Source: Progne subis subis (taxonomy: Eukaryota; Chordata; Aves; Passeriformes; Hirundinidae). From it: DNA of 64,000 nt. Made by a program: the position numbers and the translations under genes. Of this stretch, positions 49,849 to 63,828 are shown piece after piece (position 1 is the first letter of the stretch; each line of letters opens with the position of its first letter). The stretch lies in NCBI GenBank assembly GCA_022316685.1, contig JAKJHU010000033.1:2036321-2100320 (forward strand). Reading direction: 5' to 3'. A model generated the notes under the pieces. That model made no database searches. It saw nothing but the letters and a program-made list of their open reading frames with translations, and was not told the origin of the DNA.

Positions 49849-52800
49849 CTGTGAACACAGAAGGACCTGTAATTGCTTTCTACACAGGTGAAGAACTGCT
49901 CACGTATACCCCAGCTAAATGAAGAAACAGCCCACGAGTTTACACACAATAACACAGCGGAGCTGAAGATGAGACACTGGAGTTTATCTAATATAATGTT
50001 ATATTTATCTATCAATATTTCATGTGTCACCACATGAAATATTCAGAATATCAATACTCATGACTTGTTTGAAGCATTGAGAATCCAGCAACAGCATTTC
50101 CCCCAGTAATTTCAAATGAATTAAAATTTCAGAGATTTTTCCTCTCCAAATCAATAAATAGAGAACTAAAGTCAACATTTGTTTAAAAGAGCAGGATTGT
50201 GGGACCTAAGTGGTTACTTTCTCTACAGATTATTATTATTCCCCCATCATTCTCCTCCCTCCCCTAACATATTCTTCTCATTGTTCATCCTGTTCTTTAT
50301 TGTTGAGTTGAGGGAGGATGACTTTATTTAAAACAAAAGCAGCCATTCCTTCTTTATTTTGGGCATGTAATCTCCACTAACTTTGAAATTGTTACTTTCC
50401 CCTTTTACCCTTTCAGATTTCACAGTTTAATGACTGCCATCTTCTGTCATTACAGATCCAATTCTCTGCTTGTCACGGTGTTGATGTCAAAAACCCCAGC
50501 ACTCGATTCAGGAAGAACATCATAAAGATTTGGAAGCTGAAAATATTTTCTATCAGCTTCTCCTGTATGGACATTGTTCCTGTAAGGCTTTCCAGGTCAC
50601 CTTCCAGTGGGTGTCAGCCCCTTGCAGCTCTAAGTCAAAGGTGCTAAGTGGACTGATTTTGAACAGTGTGCAATAGGGCTGAGATTTGGCAGCTCCAGTC
50701 CCCTGAGAGGAGGCAGCTCCCAGTGATCTCTGCAGTGTGGGAGAAGCACTGGTATTCACTGATGTAGAGACAACACAGCATGAAGATCATGATAGCACCT
50801 TGTCTCACTGAGAAACTACCGAGCTTGGATAGTCATCGTTTCTGTTTCAATGCTAAAACTTTAACATGAGGCAAGGGAAAAGAAAAAGGGTGTAGCACAA
50901 GCCAGAGCATTGCTGATATCTACTCTATACTGTGTACAGAACTGCAGCTGATAATTTGATTCCTGTGCAATTTTTTTTTTTTTAAATTTTTTTTTTTTAA
51001 CTTATGTTAAAAAAAAAAAAAAAGTCAGTGTTATTTACCCTTCCTTGGAGTGGTAATTTCTTTGGTGAGACATTGAAAATATTTGATTTAGTCAGTTCCA
51101 GCAGTAACTTCACCACTGAGCAACAAACTGAATTAGTTTTATTCACACCTGGATTCAGGTCTCGCTCCCCACTACAGACAGCTTGTCCCAACCTTTCCTT
51201 TTTGCACCTGCAAGGTCTACTCAAAAAACGTCACACCATTCCCTTCTCGCTCAAGCCTCCCCATGAAGCATCCTTTTTCTACTGCCGAACTGAGACACTG
51301 CTCAATAGAAATTTAGAAATTAAGCTGTAAGTGTATGATCTTAACACAAGCTGCTATTCCTCCATATGGCAGGTTCTTTGGATACTTGCTACAGTCGATG
51401 TCAAATTTAGACCATAAAGTTTCTCAAGGAAACAAATGGTTTAAACCATTTGTATTTTACTTGGCATGCTCATTTTCTTACCAAAATTAGTCTCCTCATC
51501 TCTTTTTGCTTGCAGTTTCTAATACAAAGTTATATTCCTTTCTGCTTCATGCCCCCCAATTTACTCTGCATGGTTACAAAGCCTGTCACAGCTCAGCACC
51601 TGTTCTTCCTCCTAGACAGACAGCAGACTGAGATAACCAGCCAAAAAGAGACACTCAGGTAAGAAATCTCTCTAACCTTTTGTATTTTGAGTAAACAGAC
51701 ACTCCTTGGGGCAAAAAGCAGAAGTCACACCTGCACATGTGTGCATCTGAGGGGAAATCAATGAAGCAGCTCCACTGGTGATTAAAAATATCTGTATTTT
51801 TGCATTTTATAGCCACTTGTCAAGCCAGAAATGCCCAAATATTAATAGATCAAGTCCAAGCCACACTTTTAGCTTAAATGAAGCATCTCCCTGAATTTTT
51901 TTACTGCTTCTCTGTTCTGAAGGGAGGAGATTTCTGCAGCAAAAGTTCTTTCTATCCCAGAAACTACTGGGAGTTAAATCTCAAATTCTGGAGCTTCGTT
52001 CTCACTCCCAGGCCTTGTTACAGCTCTTCACTGGAGATATTTACACCCATTATACATCTTTATGTAGAGACCACTCTGCTTGGTTCAAGCCTGCTATAGA
52101 CACACAATGCTTTCTCTTACAGATCTGGCAAAGATTCCTTGACAAAAACTAAGTCATGCACTATGAAGGCATCACAGGATTCCTTGAAGTCCACAGCACA
52201 AATTTGCTGAACTCCTGAGTTACAGGCATTCCATCCACACCAGGCTGGGACAGTGAAACCGTACCCCAGCCTCCCACTCACATTCAGCAATGTCTGACAG
52301 GCACATGAGGGCATTCTGCACAGCAGCCAAAGCCTTCCCTGGCCTCTTCATGGTCCCAAGAGCCCTCCCAATCCCTGACACCACCCAAAACCAAGCCTAT
52401 TTTCTTCCTTCCCTCCCAAGTGGCCAACTTGGTAGTTACATTTGAACAGTGGCCTATTTGAAGCCAAAAGCTTGTGGTCAGTTGGAAAGAAAATATATTT
52501 AGTGCCTTCTGGATACTCTGCTTGCCTCCAATGCTGCTAGCACCAGTCCATTCTTCTCAGCAGCTGTCTGTCTGCTCCTAAAGCAAAGCAAGATGTAAAC
52601 TATTTCCAAAGTATCTATTCAGTGAGTTTCCAGGCTTGTTTCAGGCAGATGGAGAGTATTTAAAAACGTAATTCCTACAAGGCTGACAAAACTCTTCCAA
52701 TCATTTATCTTTTGATATGTAATAGTATCTTCCCGTAAGTTTTTCTTAAGGCACTGGGCACAGGAAGCCTCTTCATCCCGGGGTTAATTAATGAGTCATC

Positions 52801-55379
52801 CTGGCAAAAGTGGAACTTTCCATTATGCTACAAGTGTTTTCAGCTCTTAACTGGTACCATTGGTGATACGCTATCAGCAAGGAAGATAAGAGCTGCCCTG
52901 TACTATGAAGATCCAAGGGGCAAATAGGGGCATTGTGGAGATGCACAGCGTTATAATCAATGAGAACCAGACAGCAAACAATAGACAATTCTGAACAGAT
53001 ACTATATGTACAAATGTTTAAGGATTAAACTGGCTTTTGCTGGGAGATGGTGATCAAACTTAGCAATATAAACAACACAGAGTCCCAGCAAAAGGTCATT
53101 CCTTTCTGCATTTTGTTTTAACTGCAGTGTAATGACTTCAGGGTTGCTGTAGTGCAAGGAATTCAATCCTGTTACAGGAGAAAAAAGGCAACAGAAGCAT
53201 CTAGTCCACAAATTCATTAGATAGAAGATATGTGTACTCTATTTTTAACTGCAGAAAAAGGCTATGAAGGCTTAATCAAAACAAAAAAAAAGAATGAAGT
53301 TCTTCTTGGGAAAATAACTCTTTGAATGGCAAAAATCTAAAGTTTACATAGCAGGTATCTAGATACAAATAAACAAGAAGCCTCATTTTGAGATTATTCT
53401 AACATATCAAAATAGGGCTGTCTCTTCCACCCTCTGCTGTCAATTTCAGCTTTCCTGACTTTCCTGAGAAGTCAACCAAGTTCATAATCTCCAGAGGCAC
53501 CTTGTGAGCTCACCAAGGTATTATCCTAGAAGGGAAAGCAAAGAAAATTGGCACCCTTCCCAACCATGCCACCCTCCCCAACCCCGTTTTCTTTTTTCCC
53601 TCCTGAGCAGCCTACCTGGTAGCATTGTCTCAACAGCTTCCTATTTAACACCCTATTGATTTATTCAATAGAATCAGCCTTAGCCAATGAATTTCTTTGC
53701 TCATATTCTTGAGCCCACTATGTACCTTTTCGAAAAAAGCTAAAGAGTCTTTTTCCAGTGAAATTGAAACCTCAAAGAAGAGTATCTGTTTTAATGTTTC
53801 TTGTTGTCTTTTTTCCAAATTTGATTAACAAACCAAAGCTCTTGGAGAAAATTGTCTTAGCTTGATATTAATCATTTTGAGCCAAGAAAATGCGTCTTGC
53901 CAGCAGCTGTCTGCAACTGCTCTGCAAGTGCTGGCACAACTGCTGCAAAAACTCTTTCTCAAGTTAGCTGTGAATCAGAAACAGAGAATTTATGCACTAA
54001 TACAGGCAACTTAAACACCATACCAGGCTTTCACTCTTCTCCAAAGGCTGCCACTACCATGCTAGCACTGACAATTTACACTGGAAACAGCTCCTAAACT
54101 GTTGAAGTTGCCAACCCAGTGCATTAAAACAACTTAAAGTCACCACTGGTTTACTTGAATAAATTAGGCCAAAAACTATGGCTGTCAAAAACTGCTTCAT
54201 AGGTCGGCCATTCCTGCCATAGACAAAGCAACTCGTGGAAAGAGGAGCAGAGTCAACAGCTGGGTTTTGTAACACCCTCTGTCATCTGAATTGAAATCAT
54301 CTGTGTCTGAGTCAACACCCTATGTGACAAATGACTATTATTCAACTCTTCATGATCAGCAGAGACAATTCCAGCATGGTACTGTCAAACCTACCATTTT
54401 TCAGGAAATGTTTTTAATTACCTATGGCCACATACAGAATTTTAAATTAAAACCAAATGAACCCATTGTATTATTATAGAAGTAAATCTTACTGAACTGG
54501 GAAGTAAAGCTTTTGGTTACAGTTAATATGGAAGAAAGATCCTAGACATGAAACTAACCCATAGGTTTTTAAAAAATACATAATTAAAAGAAAGTTTCCA
54601 ACACCAGTAACAAGATGTACACCATCACTGAGACCAAAACATGTTACTGAAAGACAAAAAAAAGGCTCCTGGAAAACAGCTGTTGGAAAACTATCAAATA
54701 GTGAGCTAAGGTCAGTTTGGATCCACCTCCTACCCAGTTATTCTATTACAAATCAAGATGGAGCAAGCACTTTCAGGCTTTCATAATAAACCACCTTCTG
54801 CTTCTGTCACATTAAATCCTGTCAGTTTTGATGCTACATGCTGCACGTCTTGTAGTTCTTATATGTAAGTACAATTCTAATTTAAAGGCAGTTTCAAAAA
54901 AAAAAAAAAAGAAATCTAGAACTCCTCTGAACTTCCAGAGTTCAGAACTGGCCACCTGTAAGCTTACCAGAAATAAGGTAGTGGGCACTCACTACTGATG
55001 TTCAGAAAAGCTTCACTTCCTATGTGTCTTTTAAAGCTATTGCATAATCACACTGAAGTGCTTTCTTCAACAATTCCCTAACCTGTCTCAATCAAGAGCA
55101 GGAGGAAGCCCATGAGGATGATTAACTCTCTCTGAAAGCTCTTAATCACTCACAGTGCTGCCAGAATGAGCTGAGCTGCAGAAAAGAGAGTCTCACTGGG
55201 AGAGATGATTCTCAGTTATTAGTGCAAGTTAAAAACAAACAAATATAAAAATAAATTACTTCTTATAAATAGTAAGTTTTTTGCTTGGAAGAACAGCTGT
55301 ATGAAAGCTTTGATAGCAAGAGGATTCCAAACAGGCTGTTGGAAAAGGAAATTTGTTTGACAGATGCTTTTAATTGGGA
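49849..55379. other. Region upstream of STN1 exon 2
   Basis: No coding exon was recognised on either strand. It should belong to the 5' (non-coding) intron of STN1 or to the flank. It contains a T/A foldback at 50,987-51,020. I looked for a GC-rich promoter with a GT donor on the minus strand and found no convincing one here. Confidence 0.7.
50987..51020. repeat. Perfect T12AAC/GTTA12 inverted repeat
   Basis: Fifteen bases of T12AAC (50,987-51,001), a four-base loop TTAT, then GTTA12 (51,006-51,020) form a perfect foldback. A longer T-run (50,971-50,983) precedes it, and the A-run continues to 51,023. It could extrude as a cruciform or be a slippage hotspot. Confidence 0.85.
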
Positions 55380-55866
55380 GTGGATACTGCCCCTCTACTC
55401 AGCCTGGTGAGGCCACATCTGGAGTGCTGTGTCCAGTTCTGGGCTCCTCAGTACAAGAAAGACACAGAGCTCCTGGAGAATCTCCCAAATAAGGAAAGGA
55501 TGAGAGATCTGGGCCCAGTCAGCCTGGAGAAGAGACACCTAAAAGAGGACCTTGTCAATGCCTGTGAGTGTCTGAAGGGAGGGTGTCAATATCACAGACC
55601 TGCCTCTGCTCAGCGGTGTCAGGCAATAGGACAAGAGGCACTGGGCAGAAGTTGATGCACAGGACATTCCACCTAAACATGAGGAAAAACTTCAGTGCTG
55701 TGTGGGTGAATATGCACCAGAACAGATTGCTCAGGGAGGATGTGGAGTCTCCCTCACTGGAGACATTCCAGAACCATCTGGACAGAATCTGCAGTAATGT
55801 GGTTTAGGGGGTCCTGCTTGAGCAGCAGGTTGGACCCTTCCAACCTTATCCATTCTGTGACTCTGT
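55380..55866 (+). mobile_element. CR1 LINE 3' fragment with intact 3' terminus
   Basis: The frame SLVRPHLECCVQFWAPQYKK, then LGPVSLEKRHLKEDL and, after frame changes, RKNFSAV and LREDVESPSLETFQNHLD is the C-terminal end of CR1 reverse transcriptase. After it comes the typical CR1 tail GGTTGGACCCTTCCAACCTT and the ATTCTGTGACTCTGT end. About 20 residues normally between the WAP..KKD block and the RDLG block are missing, so there is an internal deletion. The element is 5'-truncated, as most CR1 copies are, and not active. CR1 is the dominant LINE of birds and other sauropsids. Confidence 0.93.
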
Positions 55867-58800
55867 AAGTTACTGATACAACACAAAGAAGTTAACTATC
55901 AGAGAGAAGAGAATAAAACCTAATTCACCCCAGCTTAAGGCAACACAATTAGCTTTCCTTCCTACTTTGTTTTAGCAGTGTAATATAGATTTACTGTCAC
56001 TTCCTGAATGAACATTTTCAAATTTCAAAAATTAGCATAGAAGTGAGAAGCATTGGTTTATAGCTTTCTGAGGTACTGTGCCTGTGAACTCCAGAAGTTT
56101 GACTCTATTTCTAGAGGCAAATAATCCTGCCCATTTCCTTCCCTCCTCTTTAAACTGGTTTATGCTTCTGGTCTAAATTAGAACAGCCTCTAGAATAAGG
56201 TAGAATTTATATGAAAATTCATAGGACTACAGAGCAGTCCATTACAACCTGAGGCTTCAAAATAATTAACCTTTGATTTGGTCTAGGCACACAGTTGTGA
56301 TTTGAAGTTTTTAAAATATTCATAACACATACCAAAACTTTAGATTATGACAGACCTGCTTAACGTTCTGAAATCAATTTGCATTTTATTTTGCTGTGGA
56401 AGTGAACCTTTTAATTGTATCAGAACACTGTGAGACTGTGCATGGAACATGGTATCAAACACCCCTGTTGTTGCTAGATACAGAGTAACTCAAATAAGAA
56501 TAATTTTGAAATCTCAGTTCCATTTAGAACTATCACAAACATTGTGAGAATACCTAAAGGCTAAGATTTCTCATGTGGAGTGCTTTTGGAAGATCGAGAC
56601 CTAATTGTTACTCTTCTTTGAAAGATTAATAAAGCTAGCTTGGCACTGATCTTTGATTCTAGTCCAGCTATATTTGTTGTTTGGTTTATGTTATTCCATA
56701 ATTTTTTTTTCACCTTCAGATAAAGACTCATAGCACTTCCTGTCTGAAGGCCCTTCTTGTAGAGAAGTGTTTAAACTTCCCAAAAGTCAAAACTATGCAA
56801 AATGTAGGGTGTGCGTGGGGAAGCATTGAGCCCATATAGTATTACAGAATTATCTGCTTTACTGTCAGAAGTTTGAAAAACTTTGAACATAACAAAGCTT
56901 TTGTTATGCTTTTCTAATGCTCCTCACTCAGGTCCTCCGAGCCATCATCTAGGAAAAGTAACAAAAGGGTGGGTGTTTTGTATCAAAAATGGCACAATTC
57001 CCATCCTGCTACTCTCTGAATTCCTTTTGCAACTGGGCCAGGGCTTTTACAACTGAAATCAGGCACAGGATTTCTTAGTCATACCCAGGCTGCACTGAAC
57101 TGAGCTCTGAAAAGTTTTAGAAACACCAAAGGTGTATACATATTTCTCAGTTCCTTAAGACAAACTGTACTGCACAGTCCTTTGCACTGTATTCTGTGAA
57201 TAATCTGGAGAGTAGCTTCTTCTCAGCTAAGGAAAGCTGGCTCATAATCATTTAACTTCAGCTGGTAAACTATTAGAACCTGCTAAAAATCCAGAGATTG
57301 TCCTTTATTAACCTTTGGTTTAAGCAGTTTTTGTAATTCTCTGAGGGTGTTCTGAAATAATGAATAATTTACCGATGCTGCATCTGAGGTCTGTGCAAAT
57401 CTCACCACTGAGAGCTGGCATAGGACTGGTACAGAACAACCCCAAGCTGTTCAGGAATACCTGTCCTGCAACATGAGTATCTTCAGTAACTCCCCTCCCT
57501 GTGGAGAAAAGGCAGCTAGGCTTGTTTGTTAGTAATGATTTTTGCTCATCTTTAAAATCTTGTTCCAAATCCCATTGAAAGGCACTGAATGGACAGAACA
57601 TTATTTAGATTCTTGAAAGAAAACACCTCCCTGATGACTGTGGCTCTAACTTCTTCCATGAATCACTGTCACAGCTAACATGATAAAGTCATTACTATTT
57701 CCGACTTCTTGGTATGTAAAGAAACCAACAGCCTTTTATAAACTAATTTAAGTGTCTCCTTAATTGCATTTGAATTTCAATAAATGCCATTTCCTACCTC
57801 ATGCTCTGAAAGGAAGTCACTCCTGTATACTCTATCCACAAAGATATATTAGAGCCCAGTCAGAAGCCACAGGAATTATTTTTCTTGTAGGTAATTTTAT
57901 TTTCTGCTACAATTCAGTCCATGTAATGTAATGGGCTTTCTTGATTTAATTCATAAATATTGCACAGTGTACTATAAAACATAATTTTGAGGATTAGCTA
58001 TTAAAGATCCCTCCTGTAAAAAAAAACCAAAAAACCAACAAACATTTCAGGGCACTTGAGACAAAAAGTGCATCACATCACAATACTATGTTTTGTCATA
58101 AGCAAGTGCTAGTGCCCAAAGTTTGCACAGACTATTGTTGGACACACAACAGCTGCTGTGTGCCTTAACAATTGACATATTATAGCAGCTCCACTCATTG
58201 CTGCTCTACCAAGATGAGATCCTAGAGAAAACCTAATTCTACTTTAAAACACAGTCAACTACTTTTTTGCCTCATTTTCTAGGTAAAAAGAAAAGAACAT
58301 TGCACACACAGAAATTATTAAAACATGGTTGTAATGCAAAAAATAACATTATGCAATGAAAAACATTGCTTTTTTAACAGTAAAATAATTTAATATTTTG
58401 AAGTCTAACTTTACATTAATAAACAGCTGGCATCTCACATTCTATGTTATTTCTCCTTCTTGCTAGTAGAGGTATCTCCAGTATTATCCCACTGCAATGT
58501 TTCTTTTTGGGATATTACTAGAAAATCAATAGTTTTTAGTGTTATCTTTTTGTCAGATTTTCCATTATTGTGTGTGTAGGAAATGTGCCCTTTTATCATA
58601 ATGGTATATTTTTAATTGTAGAAGGCATAATAAACTTCCTGGTTATGCTTACCACATAACCAGGATTGGGTCTGATGGCTGGCCAGCCAACCATAAAATA
58701 AAACAGATTAAAGAATAATTCATTTTCATATTACAGAAGTTATTCGGTCCCAAGATTCCAGAGCTGATCAGGATCACAAGGGAACACAAAGTCCATTCTG

Positions 58801-60660
58801 GAAAAAAAAGGCTCCTGGGAAACAGTGAAAGAAAATCAGGATTTGTAGAAAGAAAAGCAGCAATACATGCGGGGGTTTTGTTCAGACATTTTCTGTGCCA
58901 GTATTGACTGAGAGCAATACTGAGATGCAAAGCTATCTTTATCCCTTAATAAATTTCTAATCCTAGCTACTATGTGAACTAATGCAAATTTGAAAGCCAC
59001 AAACAAAAAGAGCAAATCAGCTCGTGACTGCTACGCAAGAGAAAAAAGTCTAATTACCATCTGGAGGAAAGGCAGCCTCGGTGCAGCATTTGCAAGACAT
59101 GCTTTCATGTGACTTAATTAAAGCTTCTAATATCCATCAAACAGAGGGGGCTCCACAAGTTTTAAATAATTTGCTTCGCGTTCATGTACAGTTTTGATCA
59201 AATAAATCTTGTTTTAAATGGAATATAACCTCAAATTATTAAAATGGTTAGAAGGAATACAGCATTATAGCTAAGAGTAGTAGTATTTTAAAAGATATTA
59301 TTATTGAAACAAAGAGTGTTAGAGACAGACTTAGTCTTCGGTGGTTCTGTGAAAGACTGTTACAGGCATCACAATATGAAGTTTTATTAGACCAACTACT
59401 GTATGAAAAACATGCAACTGTCCACCAGTGCAGCTCAGTATTTTAATATTAACTGAAAATTCCTATGAAAGGAGCTTTTTTAGTTAAATACAACCCAAAA
59501 AGCGTGTAGCCCTCTTGAAAAGCTTTATCATGAGCATCTGAAGTTCTGAATTGCATCAGTCAGTTAATCAAAGAGAATCAGCTAAGTAAGTTTCAAGTTG
59601 TTGATGTGGTCCATTAAGTCTGAGGTGTGCTTCTCACTACCTTACAAAGATATATGACTATTTCTGAATATGAGTCTTGAAGAGGGTTTTCTTGCAGATC
59701 AACTGGAAATAGTAAGAAAAAGCCTTTTTTTTTTTTTGCCATAGCTTCAATAAAGTCAACATATTGAAATTTGAATGCTTTTGACATGCCATGTTTCCAA
59801 GAAATAGTCCTGTACTGTTTGCTGAAATATTTGATCTGTTATTCAAATGTTGATATTTATATTAGTGCTTTTTCTTCTGTCATTTAATTTCAGATAAAAT
59901 CTATTCATTAAAACATGGCAGGTTTACTTGGAAACATTCAGCTAATTTGGCAATTTTTATATTTGCTCTGTCATCACTGTCAGAAGTGTTGCTGACATCA
60001 AGAGAAATGCAGTCCAAGAGTTCTGCTGGCAGTGGTGTCTCCATAGGTAGGAAGAACTCCCATTATATGTTGCCATGAAAACTCACTTCACACAGTCAAA
60101 TACAATGATAAAGATAAGTATCTAAAATGGGGAAGGTGAATTGCCCTGTGAAGATGCATTTCCCCACTGACTGCTGAAAAAGTATGGCCAATTTAGATTA
60201 AATACACAGAGTTTTCTGAAGCCAAAATTAGATCAATCCTGTTTCTAAACATTTTAACACTCAATGTTTTTTTACTGCAAACACTGAAGTAATACCCTTA
60301 TATGTTGAAGCTTCCAAATGTCACGTTTCTATAGCAATTCTTAGATTAACTGGTCCTGCAGTAAGGCATTAAAAAAACACACAAACCATGTAATAAATAG
60401 TTATTGATAGGAGCCTGAATACTTGATTCTGGCTAATGAGATATAGGCAAGCTCTTGAGTGTTCAACCACTGGTGTTATAATTTTTTCCTGTTTATATTA
60501 TATATGACTGAACTATTCCTGTTACTCATATCATAAAGGCTCATAAAATACCAAGTACAAAACAAAGTCTCTTTTTTGTTCTGCAGTAACAGAAAGCGTC
60601 TAAGACACATCTCTATCGATGGTACATTTATTACAAAGGCTTTAGGAGTGCTGTATGTGT
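55867..60660. other. Non-coding region between two CR1 fragments
   Basis: About 4.8 kb of AT-rich sequence without recognisable exons, RNA genes or transposons. Frames are short (at most about 93 codons) and unlike known families. Confidence 0.7.
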
Positions 60661-61366
60661 AGCATGTAGAGGACAACCAAGGGATCAGGCCCAGCCAGCA
60701 CAGCTCTGGGGACAGCAGGTCCTGCTTGACCAGCCTGGACCTCTTTAATGACCAGATGGTCCACCCAATGGATGAGGGAAAAGCTGTGGATGTTGAACAC
60801 CTGGACTTCAGCAAAATCTTCAGTTGTGTTCCCCCCCAGCATTCTCCTGGAAAGGCTGGCAGCCCACGGTCTGGACAAGGGCTCTCTTTGCTGGCTATAA
60901 AACTGCCGGCGTGGGCAGCCCAGAGTGTGGTGGTGAGCGGTGCCACAGGGCCTGTCCCCAGGGACCAGAGCTGGGTACAGTCCTGCTTAATATCTGCATC
61001 AATGACCTGCATGAGGGGATCGAGGACACCCTCAGAAAGTTCACAAACAACACTAAGCTGGGCAGGAGCCCAGGAAGGCTCTGCAGAGGATCTGGGCAGG
61101 CTGGATCAATGAGATGAGGCCAGCGGTGTGCAGCTCACTGAGGGGAAAGGCCAGGTCCTGCTCTTGGGTCACAACGGGCCCATGCAGGGCTACAGGCTGG
61201 GACAGAGCGGCTGCAAAGTGACCCAGCGGAAAAGAGCCCAGGGACATTGGTCAACAACAGTTTACCATGAGCCAGGAGCTGCCCAGGTAGCCAGGAAGGC
61301 CAGTAGCATCCTGGCCTTTATCAGAAACAGTGTGGCCACAGAACCAGGACAGTGATCATCCTCCTG
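60661..61366 (+). mobile_element. CR1 LINE internal fragment (reverse transcriptase region), truncated at both ends
   Basis: The sequence follows the CR1 reverse transcriptase gene: GACAACCAAGGGATCAGGCC, then a GKAVDVEHLDFSKIF-like block (family: GKAVDVVYLDFSKAF), VVVSGAT, a block matching 'SVLGPLLFNIFINDL' in a shifted frame (LLNICINDLHEGIEDTL), a decayed 'FADDTKLG' block (the YXDD-like catalytic motif reads FTNNTKLG) and RNSVATEPGQ near the end. Several frameshifts separate these blocks, and the two catalytic Asp of FADD are replaced by Asn, so it is dead. It stops before the C-terminal RT part and lacks the 3' tail, which is unusual for a LINE. Confidence 0.93.
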
Positions 61367-62226
61367 CACTGGGTTAACTACATTGGTATTTAAAACTGAA
61401 ATAAGCCTGATACAGCATAGAACATTAACTTTGGGGACAGATCAGAGGAGAAGTGGCAGAGCCTATGAAAAAATGCCACAACATAACTGGAAACTATCAA
61501 TAAAAACACAGGGTACATCGATTAAAGAAAACAGAAAGGACAGAGCTGAGTGCCAAAGGTGACAGACAGATTAAGATGGATGAAACAAGAATTACACTTC
61601 AGATTTAACCACAAACAAGCCACCTGTGACCTTACAGCAGTTCAATGAGCTCAATCACCAGAAAGAATTTCAGAGATCAGTGAAAGCGTGGGTGGACAGA
61701 AAGTCAAGATAATATAAAAATATATTGTTAAATATTTTGAAGGAACTGAAGACAGAATGTAGGACTGCAGTAAAAAGGCAATATATGCTGTGAAGAACAT
61801 GTTTCAAATTAAATTTCTGAAGTGTTTACTTTCAATTAAGAGAAACTGGAGCAGTTTTAAAGAAACAACTTAAAGATTAGGGAGTTAGAAACAGTAGCAA
61901 GTGTAAGTGATTGAGTCAATGAAAAAGGATAGTGATACCAAGCAGCAGAAAGTATAAAGGAGACTTCTAATTCACAAAGAGATGAAAAAGATTGTCATGA
62001 AGAGATTACAGCTATTTTAAGCCAGTATATTTGATGCACAATCAAGATAGTTCTTTAACATCTTTAACATCTTCCTCTGACATTTAAAGGAAGCAATGAA
62101 TTTTCAAAAGGCATTGCTTTAAATTCCTAACGGAGAAATTTTAATATAATTCACTTTTACCTTTTTATCCTTACCATCTGGAAACATTTACAGTTGCTAA
62201 GAACTACTGCTATCAGGAACAAAAAA

Positions 62227-62238
62227 CACACACACACA
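62227..62238. repeat. (CA)n short microsatellite
   Basis: About six CA units following an A-run. Confidence 0.85.
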
Positions 62239-63828
62239 AAATCCAGTCTTCATACAGCCTCCTCCAAACCAGGAAGTCGCAGCAAATTGGGAAGAATTTG
62301 CTACCAGCACTTAACCTTCATCTTATAAAGTTTATTTTCAGGAGTGAGTGGCAAGCTGTAACTCCAGAGTGAAAGAATAAGGGAAAAAATAAGACAGAGA
62401 TACTCTTTTATTCTTCATATATCCTGGTTTTATCTTGAATTACTTGTTCAAGAGTAAGAATGAAAAAGTTAAAAGCAAAGCCTTATTGCTAGATTAATTG
62501 TTCCTTTCTTGTGCCAGACTTCCATCTTATTTTCTCAATGTTCTATGAATTAAAAGCTCCCTGGAACAGGAAGACTCTGTTTATACAAGTCTAAAACAAC
62601 ACACATGCAGCACCTGCCAGCATTCAGTCATTGGTAGGGTAGCACAAACGTTCTGCTCTGAGCTCTTTTGTCACAAACTGACACACGACAGAGATGCTGT
62701 GTGTGAACTGTTCACAGCACAACCTTTATCAACAGAGCTGAGGCAGAACCAGGCCCTGCTATCCCAGCTCGGAACTGCCAGCTCAACTTCACTCGTTCAC
62801 ATTCAACTTAATGAAATTTTCTTTTAGTTTTGCATTTCTCTCGTTATTACAAACTCTAACATTCACACATAAACATTTCCTGCCCCCGTTTAACCCTGAG
62901 GCTAAAGAAAAGAAAATCCTGCCTAAATAACAGGAATTCTTGCTATGGCTTTTTGATTCCTTTTTTCCCTCCATCCTCTATCAACCAGTCAGTTTAAATA
63001 AACCCACAGAAATTAGTCCCAAAGCACTTTCCATCCAACAGAATGCAAGTTACAATCAAAATATTAAATTACAAATATTAACAAAATTATTATTTAAGTC
63101 ATCATTGTATTTTAATATCCAAATCAATCATCAAGAGGCAAAAAAAATAAGAGGAAAAAGGAATTGAACTTTAAAAATTAAAACATCAGAAGCTAAATTG
63201 CTGCTGATAACACTCTATTATTGTCTTTAATTCAAACTATCTGAATGAAACTTGTATATGAAATTAATAGGTGGAGCCAGCCAGCCAGATCTCAGAAGAG
63301 AAAACAGCTCCTTTGGGTTGCAGTTGTTTCTTGGTTTTGCCCTCACACACATATGCAGTCTTGGTTTTAACAACCTCCTCAACAGTTTTACCTTTTGTGG
63401 CCAAGCTGCCAGTACAAAGAACCCATAAAGCCCAGTATCATTTTTGAAAAACAAACGCTGATTATTCCAACAAATCATTTTAGCAAGAGTACTTGAAAGG
63501 CTCTCTATTCATAGGGTGGGACTAGCCGTGAAACTGATTTTATACAGTTTAAGGAAATTGACTCATGACAGAACACTGTTGTTCGATTCATAAATGCTTT
63601 GTGTCAGGGGCATGTCAATGCCTCATTATTATTACTGAATTTACACACGGGCTACCCTCCTTACATAGCAAACTATTGTCACATTAATAAAATGGTCTGG
63701 GGAATGATGCACACCAGAGGCTTGATCGACAGAAGCTCATCACGCAGCTTAAATTAATGGCAATTGCAGGCACACAGGTTCATACGAGGATAGGGCATTA
63801 CACGATTTTCCCTGGGTGTTTGTCTCAC

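Noticed and set aside
60476..61012. Minus-strand open frame of about 178 codons
   Set aside because: It is antisense to the CR1 reverse transcriptase fragment and only mirrors it.
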